Below the pieces are notes generated by a model. It was not told the origin of the DNA. It did not search any database and worked only from the letters and a program-made list of their open reading frames with translations. DNA of 64,000 nt from Copromyces sp. CBS 386.78 (lineage: Eukaryota; Ascomycota; Sordariomycetes; Sordariales; Sordariaceae), in NCBI GenBank assembly GCA_030685235.1, contig MU839098.1, positions 372,001 through 436,000 on the forward strand, written 5' to 3'. The position numbers and the translations under genes were made by a program. Positions within the stretch are counted from its first letter, which is position 1; every line of letters begins with the position of its first letter. Positions 10,290 to 21,959 of the stretch are shown here, piece after piece.

Positions 10290-13042
10290 ATGAATACGGC
10301 TTGGGTTGGTGCTCGTTCATCGGCGACACCCTCACAACTCGAAGCTCTTGCTCGTGCCATCCGCAACACGCCCATCATCGACAACCATGCCCATCCTCTC
10401 CTGAAGCTGGAAGCTCTCAAAAAGCACCCTCTCCTGTCCATCACCTCCGAGGCACACAACGGAGATGCTGTCCACTCCGCCATCCACTCGCTCCCCCATC
10501 TGCGTGCCGTTCGACAACTGTCTGAACTGCTCAAGTGTAACAACACGTGGGAGGCAGTTGTTGCTGCCATTGAGCAAAAGCGCATCGACTTCCCATTAGA
10601 ATGGACCGCTCAGTGTCTACAAGGCATCGAGACCTTGCTCCTCGACGATGGGCTTGACAACGAAGATGATGCCCAAGACATGGTCTGGCACAATGACTAT
10701 ACTCGTACCGAATGCAAACGTATTGTACGCATCGAAAAGGTGGCTGCCGATATCATCAAGAAAATTGGAAAGACGTATGATGCTTCGCCAAAGACCGGCA
10801 ACGATGTCCTGAACGATGCCTACGACGACTGGATCGTTGCCTTCGACACCATCATCAACGAGGCCATCGATGACCCCGACGTGGTGGCCTTCAAGTCCGT
10901 CATCTGCTATCGTACCGGCCTGGATGTTGACAGCACGGTCGACGAGGTCGAGGCTCGTGCTGCCTTTGCAGACATCATTTCCAACTTCGCGTTGTTGGAC
11001 TTTACCAAACTGCACGAGGACAATCTAAACGATCTGGTTGTCCACCGTACGGCCATGTTGATCCGCGATAGTCCGTCCAAGCTGAAGAAGCCTCTTCAGT
11101 TCCATACCGGCCTGGGAGACAGCGATATCACCCTGGCCAAGTCGTCGCCAGCCCATCTTCAGGACTTCATTCGCGCATACCCGACTGTGCCTATTGTGCT
11201 CCTTCATGCTGGATACCCCTTCATGAGAGAGGTCGGCTATCTTGCCAGTGTGTATGAGCATGTCTATGCCGATATTGGTGAGGTATTCCCATGTATCAGC
11301 GAAGATGGCCAGGAGCAGGTCTTGCGACAGATCCTCGAGCTTTGCCCTTGGTCCAAGATTCTGTGGAGTACCGATGGGCATTGGTTTCCCGAGACCTACC
11401 TGCTTGCCGTCACCCAGATGCGTGAGGTGTTCACGAATGTAAGTTGGCGAGAACTTTTGGCTTCAGAGCCAACGCTAACGACTACCAGGTGCTAAGTAGC
11501 TACGTCCGCAAAGGACATATCGGCTACAAAGCCGCCATCGAACTAGTCCGTGACATGCTGTTCCGAAACGCCAACAAGCTCTACCACCTCGACATAGACT
11601 TCGTTGAGCTCGACGAAGAACCCGGTGCCGAGGTCGGACCCTACGCAAGCGATCTTGAGCTTTTCCAACTCTTCCTGAAGGACCAGCCGCCTCCTGACTT
11701 TGTCCGTATTTGCTGGAACGACTACACTGCAACCCCGCGTATGCGCATGGTCCCATTCCGCAAGTTTATGTCCTTGTTTGAACAAGGCAAATCAACCGAC
11801 ATTTCCATCCCAACGGCCGTGTTCGGTCTCATTCAGAACGATCGTCTTGTTCCCACTCTCGCTCCGACTGGAGAGTATCGTCTGCACCCAGACTTTTCTT
11901 CGCTCCGTCCTGGTCCTACAGAAGGACATGTGAGCATGTATGGCGAGTTCCGTGAAAAGTCGGGAGCCCCCGTTGCCCTATGCCCCCGGTCGTTATTACA
12001 AAAGGCTGTTGACTTGGGCGCTGAAAACGGGTTGAGCTTCTTGCTCGGTTTCGAGGTTGAGTTTCTTCTGCTGGAAAGAGTGGAGGGCGCAGATACCTCG
12101 GCAACACTCTCCTTGAGCTCTTTGAATCCGTTCAAACACCGTCCATCAGAAGCCTCAGCCTCAGGCCGTTTCAGCACCCTGACTACCGATGGCCACGCCT
12201 GGTCTGTGTCCCGCTACTTCGCCGACCCCAAGGTTTCCAAGCTCCTACGCGATATGGTTCATGCTCTTGACTCAATGGGCATCTACGTCGAACAACTCCA
12301 CGCCGAGTCGGCAACCGGCCAGTTCGAACTCGTTCTCCCCCCTTACCCACCCATCCAAGCCGTCGACACCCTCCTCCACACCCGCGACGTCATGTTCGCC
12401 CTCGCCACTGCTGCCGGCTACAAAATCACCTTGCACCCCAAGCCCTTCTCAACCGCATGCGGCACCGCCTGCCACACGCACATGAGCATCTCCTCCCCCG
12501 GCGGCGACAAGCCCGAAGTGTACGAGCCCTTCTACGCCGGCGTCCTTAAGCACCTTCGCGCCATCACAGCCTTCACCTACTCCAACCCAGCCTCGTTCGA
12601 ACGTCTCAGAGACGGTGCCTGGGCGGGTGGCCGCTGGATAACGTGGGGCAAGCAGAACCGGGAAACCCCGCTCCGCAAGATCGAGGGCTCACACTGGGAG
12701 CTCAAAGCCATGGACGGCCTAGCCAACCCTTACTTGGCCATGGCGGCCGTGCTGCTGTCTGGCATCCACGGGTACATGGACGGGGAGAAGCTGACGTGGG
12801 GAGACTGCGAGATTGATCCCGCGAAACTGACGCCGAATGATCGGGCGGAGTTGGGCGTAAAGGATATGTTGCCTGCGAGCGTGGAGGGGGCGTTGACTGC
12901 CCTAAAGGGTGATGAGGAGTTTGTAGAGTTTTTGGGCCAGGAGGTGGTGGAGAGGTATTGCGATGTTAAGGAGTTTGAGATGGAGTTCTTGGCAGAGATG
13001 GGGGAGGAGGAGAGGAGGAATTGGATTATGGAGAGGTATTAA
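10290..13042 (+). CDS. fluG-like: FluG-like bifunctional protein: amidohydrolase plus glutamine-synthetase domain
   Basis: Exons 10290-11438 and 11489-13042 give 900 aa. The 50-nt intron has a GTAAGT donor, GCTAACG branch site and TACCAG acceptor. Residues about 25-380 are an amidohydrolase-2 (TIM-barrel) domain with the metal-binding HAH in IDNHAHPLL (33-35), VLLHAGYPF and LWSTDGHWF. Residues about 480-900 are a type I glutamine-synthetase C-terminal domain: EVEFLL (about 572), QLHAESATGQFELVLPP, CHTHMSIS, and GRWITWGKQNRETPLRKI followed by ANPYLAMAAVLLSG. Aspergillus nidulans FluG has the same fusion and is needed for an extracellular signal that starts conidiation. Whether this protein has that role in this organism is not shown by sequence. 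The length is close to FluG (about 865 aa). Confidence 0.9.
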
Positions 13043-13604
13043 GGGGGCTTCTTTAATGTTCTGAGTCTATGTCTAGGGGAGGGAGTGGTTCGTTTATTTG
13101 TGTAGCTCCTTGTGTGACCAGAGATATGTATCCGTCATATATTTGAGAGTTTTAAAAAACAAAAAGGGAAAGAAAGGAAAAGGCATTTAGCAAAACGAAT
13201 ACCAGAAAAAAAAAAACTTTGCTGGGAAACCGCTTGGTGAAATTGATGCGCGCTTCGTTGGTCATGGTCTGCGCTGCTTACACGTACTTGGTGATCTGGT
13301 ATCGCGAAACGGATTCTACTTGGCAAGCGGTGTTTTTCGAGTTGAATACCTGAAGAGAGCTGAGACTGTTGAAGAAGACTTGCTTCAAGAACCCCGACAT
13401 CCCATTTCTTCCTCCCGTTCTATATCACCTTTACCTCCTTCCACAGGGGCTCTCATCAGCCCTCACAAAAGAGGAGAAAGAACAAAAAAAGAAAAACAAG
13501 ATCCAAAGTAGCGATACCCTACTACTCCCCTCGTGAGCGAACATCGGAAGACGCTGTCTTTTGAAGACGCACGGAAAATCCCAGCCAATTTTTGCTCGAA
13601 AGAA

Positions 13605-13705
13605 ATTCGTGACGTGCAACCGAGTCGAACACGGGACCTCTTCGTGAGCCGGGTTGCGACACACTAAAGAGGACCCTTAATGGGACCAGTTGAGCTACCC
13701 GTACA
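13605..13705 (-). pseudogene. tRNA-like sequence, possibly a degenerate intron-containing tRNA-Thr(AGT)
   Basis: On the minus strand an A-box match (TAGCTCAACTGG, 13697-13686) and a B-box match (GTTCGACTC, 13630-13622) are spaced as in a tRNA with an intron. Between them CCTCTT and AAGAGG can form an anticodon stem with TTAGTG in the loop, giving an AGT anticodon and a putative intron of about 19 nt. However, the T-stem does not pair properly and no convincing 7-bp acceptor stem closes. I therefore call it a tRNA-like relic, at low confidence. Confidence 0.3.
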
Positions 13706-13722
13706 AGTAGGTAGCTGGTCCC
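13682..13722. repeat. Hairpin with interrupted stem
   Basis: GGGACCAGTTGAGCTACC (13682-13699) pairs with GGTAGCTGGTCCC (13710-13722), leaving a 5-nt bulge. The first arm overlaps the A-box of the tRNA-like sequence. Confidence 0.55.
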
Positions 13723-14028
13723 GAGGGGATCCTGCCAATTCGGCCTGGACGGGTCGCTTATCAAGGCAAGTGCGGTTCAGATTTCGTCCGATGCGTGGTG
13801 CTTGCCCTAGAGGTAGGTGAAGGAAGGCATGCGGGAGTGGACTGCGCGGTAGTGTCGGGTAATGAATGGCCATGCCGTATGTGCTGGTACTGAAAGAAGG
13901 CGAGTGCGCGGTTGAGGACAAGATTTTGGCTTCTTTTGTGTGGTGGCGATAATTGAGCTTAACTCGGCGCCATACTGATGTTCGCACTTCTGGAGTATCG
14001 TGCATATGAACCATAGATAGTCAATGGA

Positions 14029-14355
14029 TCAATCTTCTTTGACCATCGCTTCTCTGCCATCTTGGTGCTGTATATTTCCGAGTTGTGAAGTCTTCCTGTT
14101 GTTTTGTTGTTGGGTCTGGGATGGTTCCCGGGTCATGCCATTGAAATTGATATTCGGCGCACTCCCCGTACTCTCCATTGAGATACGCAAAATTAAATCA
14201 CCAATATCATCTTCTCTATTCCTGTTTTCCAGCGGAAGCAGTCCAATTGTCTCGCCCGTGTTTTGGGCCGTATACGGAAATCGACGCCGACGTGTGTTTC
14301 TCGCTATACCAGAGGTTGTCATCAAGAAGAGTGAGAGCATAAGGAGCATGAGCAT
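14029..14355 (-). CDS. Possible small secreted protein (108 aa), hypothetical
   Basis: A single minus-strand frame begins with a good signal-peptide-like sequence (MLMLLMLSLFLMTTSGIA). A basic RNTRRRRF stretch and a hydrophilic Asn/Gln/Glu-rich body without cysteines follow. No family is recognised and the opposite strand is also open over much of this stretch, so it may be spurious. It lies within 600 bp of the edge of the RIP-mutated block, where fast-evolving genes are often found in ascomycetes. A 20-base T run (14384-14403, plus strand) lies just upstream of its start. Confidence 0.3.
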   Translation of the reverse strand: MLMLLMLSLFLMTTSGIARNTRRRRFPYTAQNTGETIGLLPLENRNREDDIGDLILRISMESTGSAPNINFNGMTREPSQTQQQNNRKTSQLGNIQHQDGREAMVKED

Positions 14356-14383
14356 AACTCATATCTTGTGCCCATCACGCTCC

Positions 14384-14403
14384 TTTTTTTTTTTTTTTTT
14401 TTT
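14384..14403 (+). repeat. T20 homopolymer
   Basis: Uninterrupted run of 20 T on the plus strand between the possible secreted-protein gene and the transposon block. Confidence 0.9.
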
Positions 14404-14839
14404 CGGAAAACCCCAAAAGTTATGCAGAATTTTGAGTCATGTCTCTTCTCGTTGTTCGACAATCCCCGATCAACAAGGGGCAGCGTGGAGATTGATCTGC
14501 GGACCGGGGAAGGTTACAGAACTGTAAAAGATGTCAGAATCAGATGTTGCATTGATGATAGACGGATATCTTACCGATCAGGAATGAAGCCATCCTGCCA
14601 TGGTGCAATCGGGATGTTACAGTTTTAGATCTCGAAATTGTTAGTGCAGCAACCCTGCCGTTGACCCCTGAGATGATCAAGCTCTTGGCGGAGTTGGCGG
14701 GTCTTGGCGGGGCTGCCGCTGGCTCTAGGATCGATCAGTAATTTCTGCAACTGGTAATTTCTGAAATTTCCAGAAATTTCATGCAAAAATGGTGTTCCTT
14801 TCATCGGTTTCAGCACACGTAACTGAAATATAGGGTTTG
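14404..14839. other. Left border of the RIP-mutated block
   Basis: About 430 bp of ordinary composition with no supported gene. Near 14738-14761 is one copy of a direct repeat that recurs at 25569-25592 on the other side of the transposon block. A hAT-like terminus candidate (CAGGGTAAACTGGGC) starts at 14840. Confidence 0.5.
14738..14761 (+). repeat. Direct repeat copy 1 flanking the transposon block
   Basis: This 24-bp segment (GTAATTTCTGCAACTGGTAATTTC) recurs at 25569-25592 with a single G/A difference. After a 19-bp segment found only here, TGCAA-containing similarity resumes. It brackets the hAT/gypsy block on the left. Confidence 0.75.
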
Positions 14840-15127
14840 CAGGGTAAACTGGGCACACAGACTAGGCTCTCAAACCCTCAAATCTATACAAAACTAATTT
14901 ATCCATAAATAAATACCAATACTAGATTTTACTATTATTCTAACATTTCTAAATAAAGTATATATACTATATTTTCTAATATCTTCTAATTTTCTCCCTC
15001 GATTTATATACCCTCCTTTTACTTACTACTACTCTCCCTACTCCCCTCCGCTATCTTAATCGCCTTCTTATATATAATTATAAAGCTACTCCTCGATTTA
15101 CAATAGGAAATCGTCCCTCTCTATTAT

Positions 15128-15320
15128 AATTAAACCGGCGAAGGACTTATCGAAGCTTCTAAATTTCTTACTATTTATATAAATAAATGTAGCTATATCT
15201 ATCTTATTGGCGGTAAAGCAGTTACGCCTAGGATTCTCTAGAAAATTTATAGTAGAGAAGGCTCTTTTACAAAATATACTATTAGTAAGCGTACTAAATA
15301 TTTTAATAGCGATAGGGGTA
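15128..15320 (-). pseudogene. hAT transposase C-terminal fragment
   Basis: This is the longest conserved piece of the decayed transposase. The order C-x-R-A-F-S, then N-P-R-R-N, then T-A-N-K and F-I-Y-I-N matches the hAT dimerisation domain pattern (SERAFS...NRL...YI). Substitutions such as E to K and R to C/K are what C-to-T or G-to-A changes would give. Confidence 0.7.
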
Positions 15321-16796
15321 ATAATAGAATTAATATTAAAGAATATACTCTACTACACTTTAGAATTGAATTAATAATAATTTTAAATACCTTAATTAAG
15401 AGCGTAAATACCCTTACAAATACGGAAGGATAAGAAATCGCACAATAACTATTATTCTATAATACCGGGTAAGGTCTATATATATTATTTAAAGTAATCT
15501 AATACGCTAACTATAATACTAACGACCGTAAGGCGTACTATAGTAATATAATTAATAGTCGTCGTTAAATAAAGGAAAAACCCTAACTAATTAAAAAAGG
15601 TAAGTTATTTTACCCGGTAGGCTATATATAACCTTTCGAACTCTTAAAAGTAATAGGGGTTAATTAAAGCGTAGTCGCCTTCCTAAAAATCGTAAATAAT
15701 AATTTAATATAATATAATATAGCTAATTATACCCTTATCGGACTTTAATATTAATTAAATTTCATAAACTAATTATATAAACTTCTTAATAATAATTAGA
15801 CTGTACTAGAAATATAGGCTTTCAATAATATTAAATACGGCTCCTAATTGTATAAAATTATTACTTACCAGTACTATAGTATAGGGTATTTCGTTCTATT
15901 AATTCTAATTATAATATACTTATTTAACGAACGTACGTAGTATAATTTTAATTCGTTAGAGGGACTATACCGATTTATACTATAATCCCTATTATATAAT
16001 TATATTACTTTAATTAATATATAATATATTAGAAATAATAAATGAATAAATAAATATAATCTATTATATATTTAGCTAATATAGCGACAATTTTATTATA
16101 ATACTATACTATAAGCTAGCGCAACTGCGTAAACTACAATTTAGAAGCGCGAAAGAAATTTATAATAACTGTAATTTATTAGGTAAGAATTTTAAAGGGC
16201 TCGATATTAAGCAAATTTTTTATTAACAATTATAATAAATAGGAATCGTATAAAATTTGAAAGGCGCTTTTAAACCGGTTATTAATTAAATTAAATATCG
16301 TACGCCTAACTACAGCGCAAATATCAGTAACGAAAAAATTAATTTTAATAAGGAAATTTATTATATTATTATAAATATTAATAATAATATTAGCTAAATG
16401 TATAATAATATATTCTATAGCTTTAGTATATTAATTATATTAGAAGAAGGTAACCTTATAAAGGGAGTAAGAGAACGAAATATTAATAATACAATGACTA
16501 ATATAATTATTAAACTTATTAAAATAAATATTAATATAATTAGCGGGCGAAATATATTAATCGAATATTTACTTTTTTATTTATTTATAAATAAGGGGCA
16601 ACTAATCGTTAACTATAACTATTGCGTTAGGAGGGGTATAAATAGGGATAAAGGTATATAGGAAAGCTCTTATAAGCGAATTTTCAAATAGGTTAAAAGG
16701 ACGGCCGTCGAAGAATATAATTTTAATAATATACTAATCGATTTTTTTCTTCTAGCTTCTATTTAGAGTAACGGCGTATTAGCGAATATCCTCGCA

Positions 16797-16801
16797 ATTC
16801 T
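16797..16801 (+). other. Target-site duplication ATTCT, left copy
   Basis: Five bases directly before the left gypsy LTR; an identical ATTCT follows the right LTR at 25226-25230. Confidence 0.85.
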
Positions 16802-17099
16802 TATCAGGATAGTAGAGGTAGGTAGGTCGAAGTAACTACAGACAAGGCAAGTACGTAGGGAAGCCAAATTAAGGGGGAGAGTAAGAGATGAATTAAAACC
16901 TAATTTCTTTATTCCGGAGTTAACGGAAGCAGCTATTTATAGTATTACTCCTTTAATCCTATAGTAGTTAAGGCCGGAGTAGTATTACTATTATCCGACG
17001 CTACGATACGGCGCTAACTAGAATAATTTACTACCTTCTAATATTTCGCCCCGAACTTCTACGAAGTTAATTAATTAATAAGTCCTTAGCGACTTAATA
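16802..17099 (-). repeat. Gypsy 3' LTR (left)
   Basis: 298 bp, same length as the right LTR. The differences I inspected are nearly all transitions. Its outer (left) half keeps more C and G than its inner half. Confidence 0.9.
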
Positions 17100-18150
17100 C
17101 GAATCCCCCCCTTATAAGGTTTTGTCTTAGGAATTTCTATATTTAAGCCTTTAATCCGGTAATCCTTTCCCTATAGCCGAATTTTCCGCTTGTAATCCGT
17201 CTTTTTTTGTACCCGAAGCGGCTTATTACCGAAGCTATCGGCTGGCGTTTATAGTTGTACTAGTCTTTTTTTACCCCCGAACGCCGTACCTTCCTCTTTA
17301 CTATAATATTATTACCTTTAGTTTTAAAGGCTTACCCTTTATTAGTTTTTCTTCTTCTTATTTTATTTATTTATTTTATTTTCGACCCGCTTTTTTAGCT
17401 TACCTTTTAATTTCTATTATTTTATTTCCTTTTCCCTATTTCTTTATTTTTTATTATTGTCCAATCCCCTTCGTCCTAATTTTTAATTTTGCCCTTTATC
17501 CGCCTTTTTATTTTATTTTTTACTCCCTATTATTCTATTTTCCCGTTTTTATTTTTTATATACTCTTTTAGTTATTTAATTTTATTTTTAGCCTTACTTC
17601 GAATTCTTTTAGCTATATCCTCTTAGTTCTTTTATAAGAATTTATCTTCTTTCCCTTTTTTCTTCCCTTCTTCTTTTCTCTTTTCTATACGCGTTATTAA
17701 TTAGTATATTATTATTAATAATATAGCTACCCTCTTTACTATTTACCGGCAATTTTTCTATGCCTATTAGTTCGCTACTTTCTATATCGATATTAAGTAA
17801 ATCTTCCCCTTTACTTATTTTACTAATCCCCTTCTTATTTTTCGTTTAGCAATATTTGTAAAACCTTTTACGCTTAATTTATTTAGGATATTATAAACGC
17901 TATAGCAGTCCTACCTTTTAGTACCCCTATTACTATTATAATAAAAGTAATAGCTAAATATATTTATATTCTAATTTATAAATCCCCTTTTTTCTTTTTT
18001 AATCCTTTAATTTTTAACCCCAATTTTCTTTTTCTTTTACCTTTTTAATCGACTGCCCTACGTAATATTTAAACTATTATTAGATTAGCGTTAATAGTCG
18101 TTTTTACGACTTTTTTTTCTATATTTTACGATTTGGTTTACGCCTTTTAA

Positions 18151-18560
18151 GAATTAGCGTATATTATTATTAAATTCGGGGCGGCTATTCCCGCCGGTAT
18201 TATAACTACCGAAGTCCTTCGCTTATATATTGCCGAATTTTATGCTAATATTTACGCCCTTTATAAATAATTTTATATTTTCCTTTATAAATTTAGTAAA
18301 TTAATTAATTATAAAGTAGTTTAGTACGTTCGGTATAGGTTTTATAATATTAGCTTTAATTAAATAGCCCCTTAGGCGGTAAACGTTTTCAATTTTAATT
18401 TCTTTAGCGTTACTTTTATTACCGACCTTACCTTTACTACCGATATACTTAAGTTTTTTGCGGTTACTACGCTTACGCTTACTTTCGACGATATTTTTTA
18501 ATTAGTATTAACCGTTTATATAGATATTTAACGTTTATTACCCCCGATTATTTCCCCCTA
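18151..18560 (+). pseudogene. Decayed antisense reading frame within the gypsy element
   Basis: On the plus strand, opposite to pol, about 137 codons read as ELAYIIIKFGAAIPAG ... TTEVLRLYIAEFYANIY ... and so on. The stops are only TAA/TAG, at positions where CAA, CAG or TGG would have stood before RIP. G-starting codons (GCC, GAA, GTC, GGT) are frequent, as in true coding frames. No family is recognised. It could be an extra antisense gene of the element, a nested element or chance. Confidence 0.35.
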
Positions 18561-19033
18561 GCCCTACGTTAATAACGTTCTAATCTTTATTAGTACCTTT
18601 ATAGTTAGAAATTATAAAATTATTATTATTAAATTAATAATAATTAATAATTATAGAGAGATTTGAATATAAAAGTTATTAATAAGTACGATAATTGTAC
18701 GTAAGGGTATAGCTTCTAAGGTAATAGGTTCGATTCTTATATTAACGTTTATATTATTAATTCTTCTTTTTAATAGTCTAGACTTTTTTTAGAAGGGGAG
18801 AGGGAATAAATATAATTAAATAGAAAAAGGTTGAGGATAGAATTATCAGCGTATTTTTATACTTTTTAATTTATTATTTTCTTTAGTTTTTTTTTGTTAT
18901 TATAACTTTTAAAATAGCAGGCTCTAATATACTACTATCCTCTTTAGTTCGCTAACCCTAACCTTTTTTAATATATCCCCCTAATTCCTTAATTCTTTTT
19001 ATTTTTCTTATAACCCTAATATTTTACGGCTTT

Positions 19034-19226
19034 ATAGTTTATATTATTTATAGTTTATATTTTTTACGGTTTACGTTTTTTATAGTTTACGTTTCTTTTA
19101 TAGTAGTATTTTTTATAGTTTACGTTTTTTATAGTTTACTCCTTCTATAGTTTACGTTTTAATAATTCACGTTTTTTACGGTTTGCGTCTTTTATAGTTT
19201 ACGTCTTTTTACAATCTATATCCTTT
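19034..19226. repeat. Degenerate 16-bp tandem repeat array
   Basis: About 12 units of consensus ATAGTTTACGTTTTTT with a spacing of 15-18 (mostly 16) bases. Variants such as ACGGTTTACG and ACGGTTTGCG look like less-mutated forms. The period is not a multiple of three, so it does not encode a peptide repeat. Confidence 0.75.
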
Positions 19227-19394
19227 CTAAATACTTTTTTCTAATAGTAGTAATAGCGGTTATATTCTTACTATTTATTTAGCTAATCCTTATTGCCCTA
19301 GTCTTTAGGCCTCCTTTTAAACGCTTCTATTATCGCTCCCGCTTTTCGTATTCTATTAATAATTCTAAGCAATTTAAATTCTCTTATAATACCT

Positions 19395-19520
19395 ATTTAT
19401 TTTTATCTTCCGAATACCCTTTCTATTTTACTTAAAATTATTAATTCTTTCCTAAACCAATATATTTTATAATTTTTTTAACTTCGTACTATTCTTTATT
19501 TCCTTTAATATTTACTATTT
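19395..19520 (-). pseudogene. Chromodomain remnant of the gypsy element
   Basis: The minus strand reads YEVKKIIKYIGLGKN followed, after stops replacing likely Gln/Trp codons, by VK*KGYSEDKN. This matches the chromodomain pattern in which YEVEKI is followed by VKWKGY. It supports chromovirus classification. Confidence 0.7.
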
Positions 19521-19599
19521 TACTCCGGGGCATTATTATTATTAGGTCGCTGTAATATAATTCTAGTAAAGCGATAGGGAATATTAAGTAGATACGGTA

Positions 19600-20900
19600 A
19601 TAATTAGAGAGGTTTAAGTAGTATACTATCTTTTTATCGCTAATTATTTCGGTAATATAGAAAGGCCCTAAGAATTTATTTAATAATTTCCGATTTAAAC
19701 GCTTTTATTTAATATTTTTAATATTAAGAAGAATTTAATTTCCTACTTCGAACTCTTTAGTTATACGCAATTTATTATACTACTTCGTATACCTTTCGTT
19801 AACCGCCTTTAATACTTTAATAATATTAATACGATTTTAAATAAATCTTTTAATACGATCGGTAGTAGTATTAAGTAATATATTTCTTCAGCTTCTCTTT
19901 AGATTAGCCGGCCTTCGTAAATAATACCCGAATAGTAATTCGGATAGAAATTTTCCGATGGCGGTATAGAAATAATTATTATACGTTTATTATATTAATA
20001 CTAATTTTTCTGCCTAATTACTTTATTCTAAATTATAAAAGATACGAAAATAAAATTCGAAATTTTAATTTTAGCGTTCGGTTTAGCCGTCCGTTTAGGG
20101 ATATTATATAATATTAAAGTAACGTTAGATTTCTAAAAATTTATAATAAGTTTTCTAAAAAAGGTTTATAAAGAAATTACCCCAGTTGGAGATAATAGAA
20201 TTAAGTAAGTTAAATTATTAGAAAACGTATTATTAAAAAAAATAAGCGAATTATTTAATATTAATAATCTTTTATATCGGAATATAGAAGGCAAATTTAG
20301 TAAATTAGTTTATAATAATTAGGATAGCGTTGTAAGTTTGATTTAATATAGGGTCGTACAACGGCGGTAGTCTAATAATAAAATTATAGGAAATATTTTA
20401 CTAAAAGATAGTAGGAACGGGCAAGGATATTAAAAGCCTATAAGGTTAATAATTTTGTAGTTTCGTTTTTTAGTAAATTAGGTATTAGCGTATATACGTT
20501 TCGACGTCGACAACGATAGTTAATTAGTAGTAGAATTAGCTGATTTTTTTGAGGGTTTTCTATTATTTTAAGTGGCCGGCGGTAGTATTATTATAATAAG
20601 TATATAAAAACTTTGTACGTAGGCGCTTTAGGATATAAATTTGGTAATTATAATATAAAATTCTATCTTCCCTTATCTTTTAATTCTTTATTTTATACCC
20701 TTTCCTTAATTCTTTCTACGTTTCTTCTAAAATAAACGGATCTTCCTTTTACGCTTCTACTATTTATTAACTTAATAGCGGTAATAGTTCTTCCTCCCTT
20801 TTTACTCTTATAATAATAATATATATATTTATTTACCCGATAATAATATTGTTCGTCCTTCTTCTCTTCGTAGTAGCGTCTTCGTTTATAAATTTTACCT
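19600..20900 (-). pseudogene. Integrase region remnant
   Basis: The C-terminal GPY/F module is readable on the minus strand (KFLGPFYI near 19.66 kb, followed by a Leu-Leu-Glu-Leu-Tyr stretch before the chromodomain). The limits are approximate because stops are frequent. Confidence 0.6.
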
Positions 20901-21959
20901 TCTTCCTCGGCGTTTCTTTAAACTCACTCTTATTAATATATTCTCTATATTTCCTTCCTTTCTATTCCCGAATATCATTTTCCTACTTTAATCCTTATAT
21001 TAATTCGTCCTCCTTACCGTTTTTATTCTACTCCCTCTACTCTACTACTACCTTCTACGTTTCCCTTCCGACTAATAATATTCTCCTAATATTTCCTCTT
21101 AATATAGAACCTTCCTTTATCGCCTTACCCTTTGTTTTTCCTTCTTCGAATACTTTTAATAATAAATAGCCATCTTCCGATATATTTACTACCTTATATA
21201 ATTATAGCTTCTTTAATAACCCGTCCGCCGGATTTAACTTCCTTACCTAATATTCGATATTAAAATTATATACCGCTAATTCTAACGTTTAACGATTTTG
21301 CTTCGTACTAATTTTATCCTTACTCTAAAAATATTAAAGGTTTAAATAATTTATAATTATTAGGAATAATTCGTCCGTATATAATAAATATTACTTCTAC
21401 GCTTTTAATACCCTAATAATAATTAATAATTCCTTATTTCTAACGTTATACTAAGTCTCTTCCGGCGATTTCTTCTTCGAAAAAAATATAATAGGATATT
21501 ATTGAATACCGTATAATTGCGTTAATATTATTTTAATTATAAAATCCAATACATCTATTTTTATTCGGATAAATAATAATAAATTAAAATACTTTAATAT
21601 AAGTATTTCTTAGAATAGCCGTTTTAACTCTTCGAATATTACCTTCGTTTTATTTAATAATTCGAACAGCCGTTATTTATTTCCCTTTAATAATTCTATT
21701 ATTAGCGTTATTACTTTAGAGTACAATATTACGAACCGTCGGTAAAAATTAATAAACCCTAAGAAAACCTAGATATTATAAATATTCGTTAAGGCTTCTT
21801 AATTTATAATTGCCTCTACTCGCTCCGGATCTATCGAAATACCTTCCGGCGATATAATATAATTTAAGAACAATATTTTTTGGGTATAGAATTCGTATTT
21901 ACTTAAATTAATATAGAGGTTACATTCGCGCAATTATTAAAAGACTTCTTTAATATACT

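Larger units (their letters stand above)
13043..14028. other. Intergenic region after the FluG-like gene
   Basis: About 1 kb holding the 3' end of the FluG-like gene, a tRNA-like stretch near 13605-13705 and an adjacent hairpin. No protein-coding gene is supported. Confidence 0.5.
17100..19380. other. Unassigned internal gypsy segment between chromodomain and 3' LTR
   Basis: About 2.3 kb, long for a chromovirus 3' region. It includes a plus-strand frame at about 18151-18560 that reads with RNY-like codons, interrupted only by stops explainable from Gln or Trp codons, plus a 16-bp tandem array. No domain is recognised on either strand. Confidence 0.5.

Noticed and set aside
18650..18760. B-box and T-arm-like hairpin (AGGTTCGATTCTT) in the gypsy element
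   Set aside because: A T-arm can be drawn but no acceptor, D or anticodon arms are consistent; probably chance in AT-rich DNA.
20849..21169. Plus-strand 106-codon frame in the gypsy element
   Set aside because: Antisense of the decayed pol gene in RIP-mutated AT-rich DNA; no coding-like pattern as good as the one at 18.15-18.56 kb.
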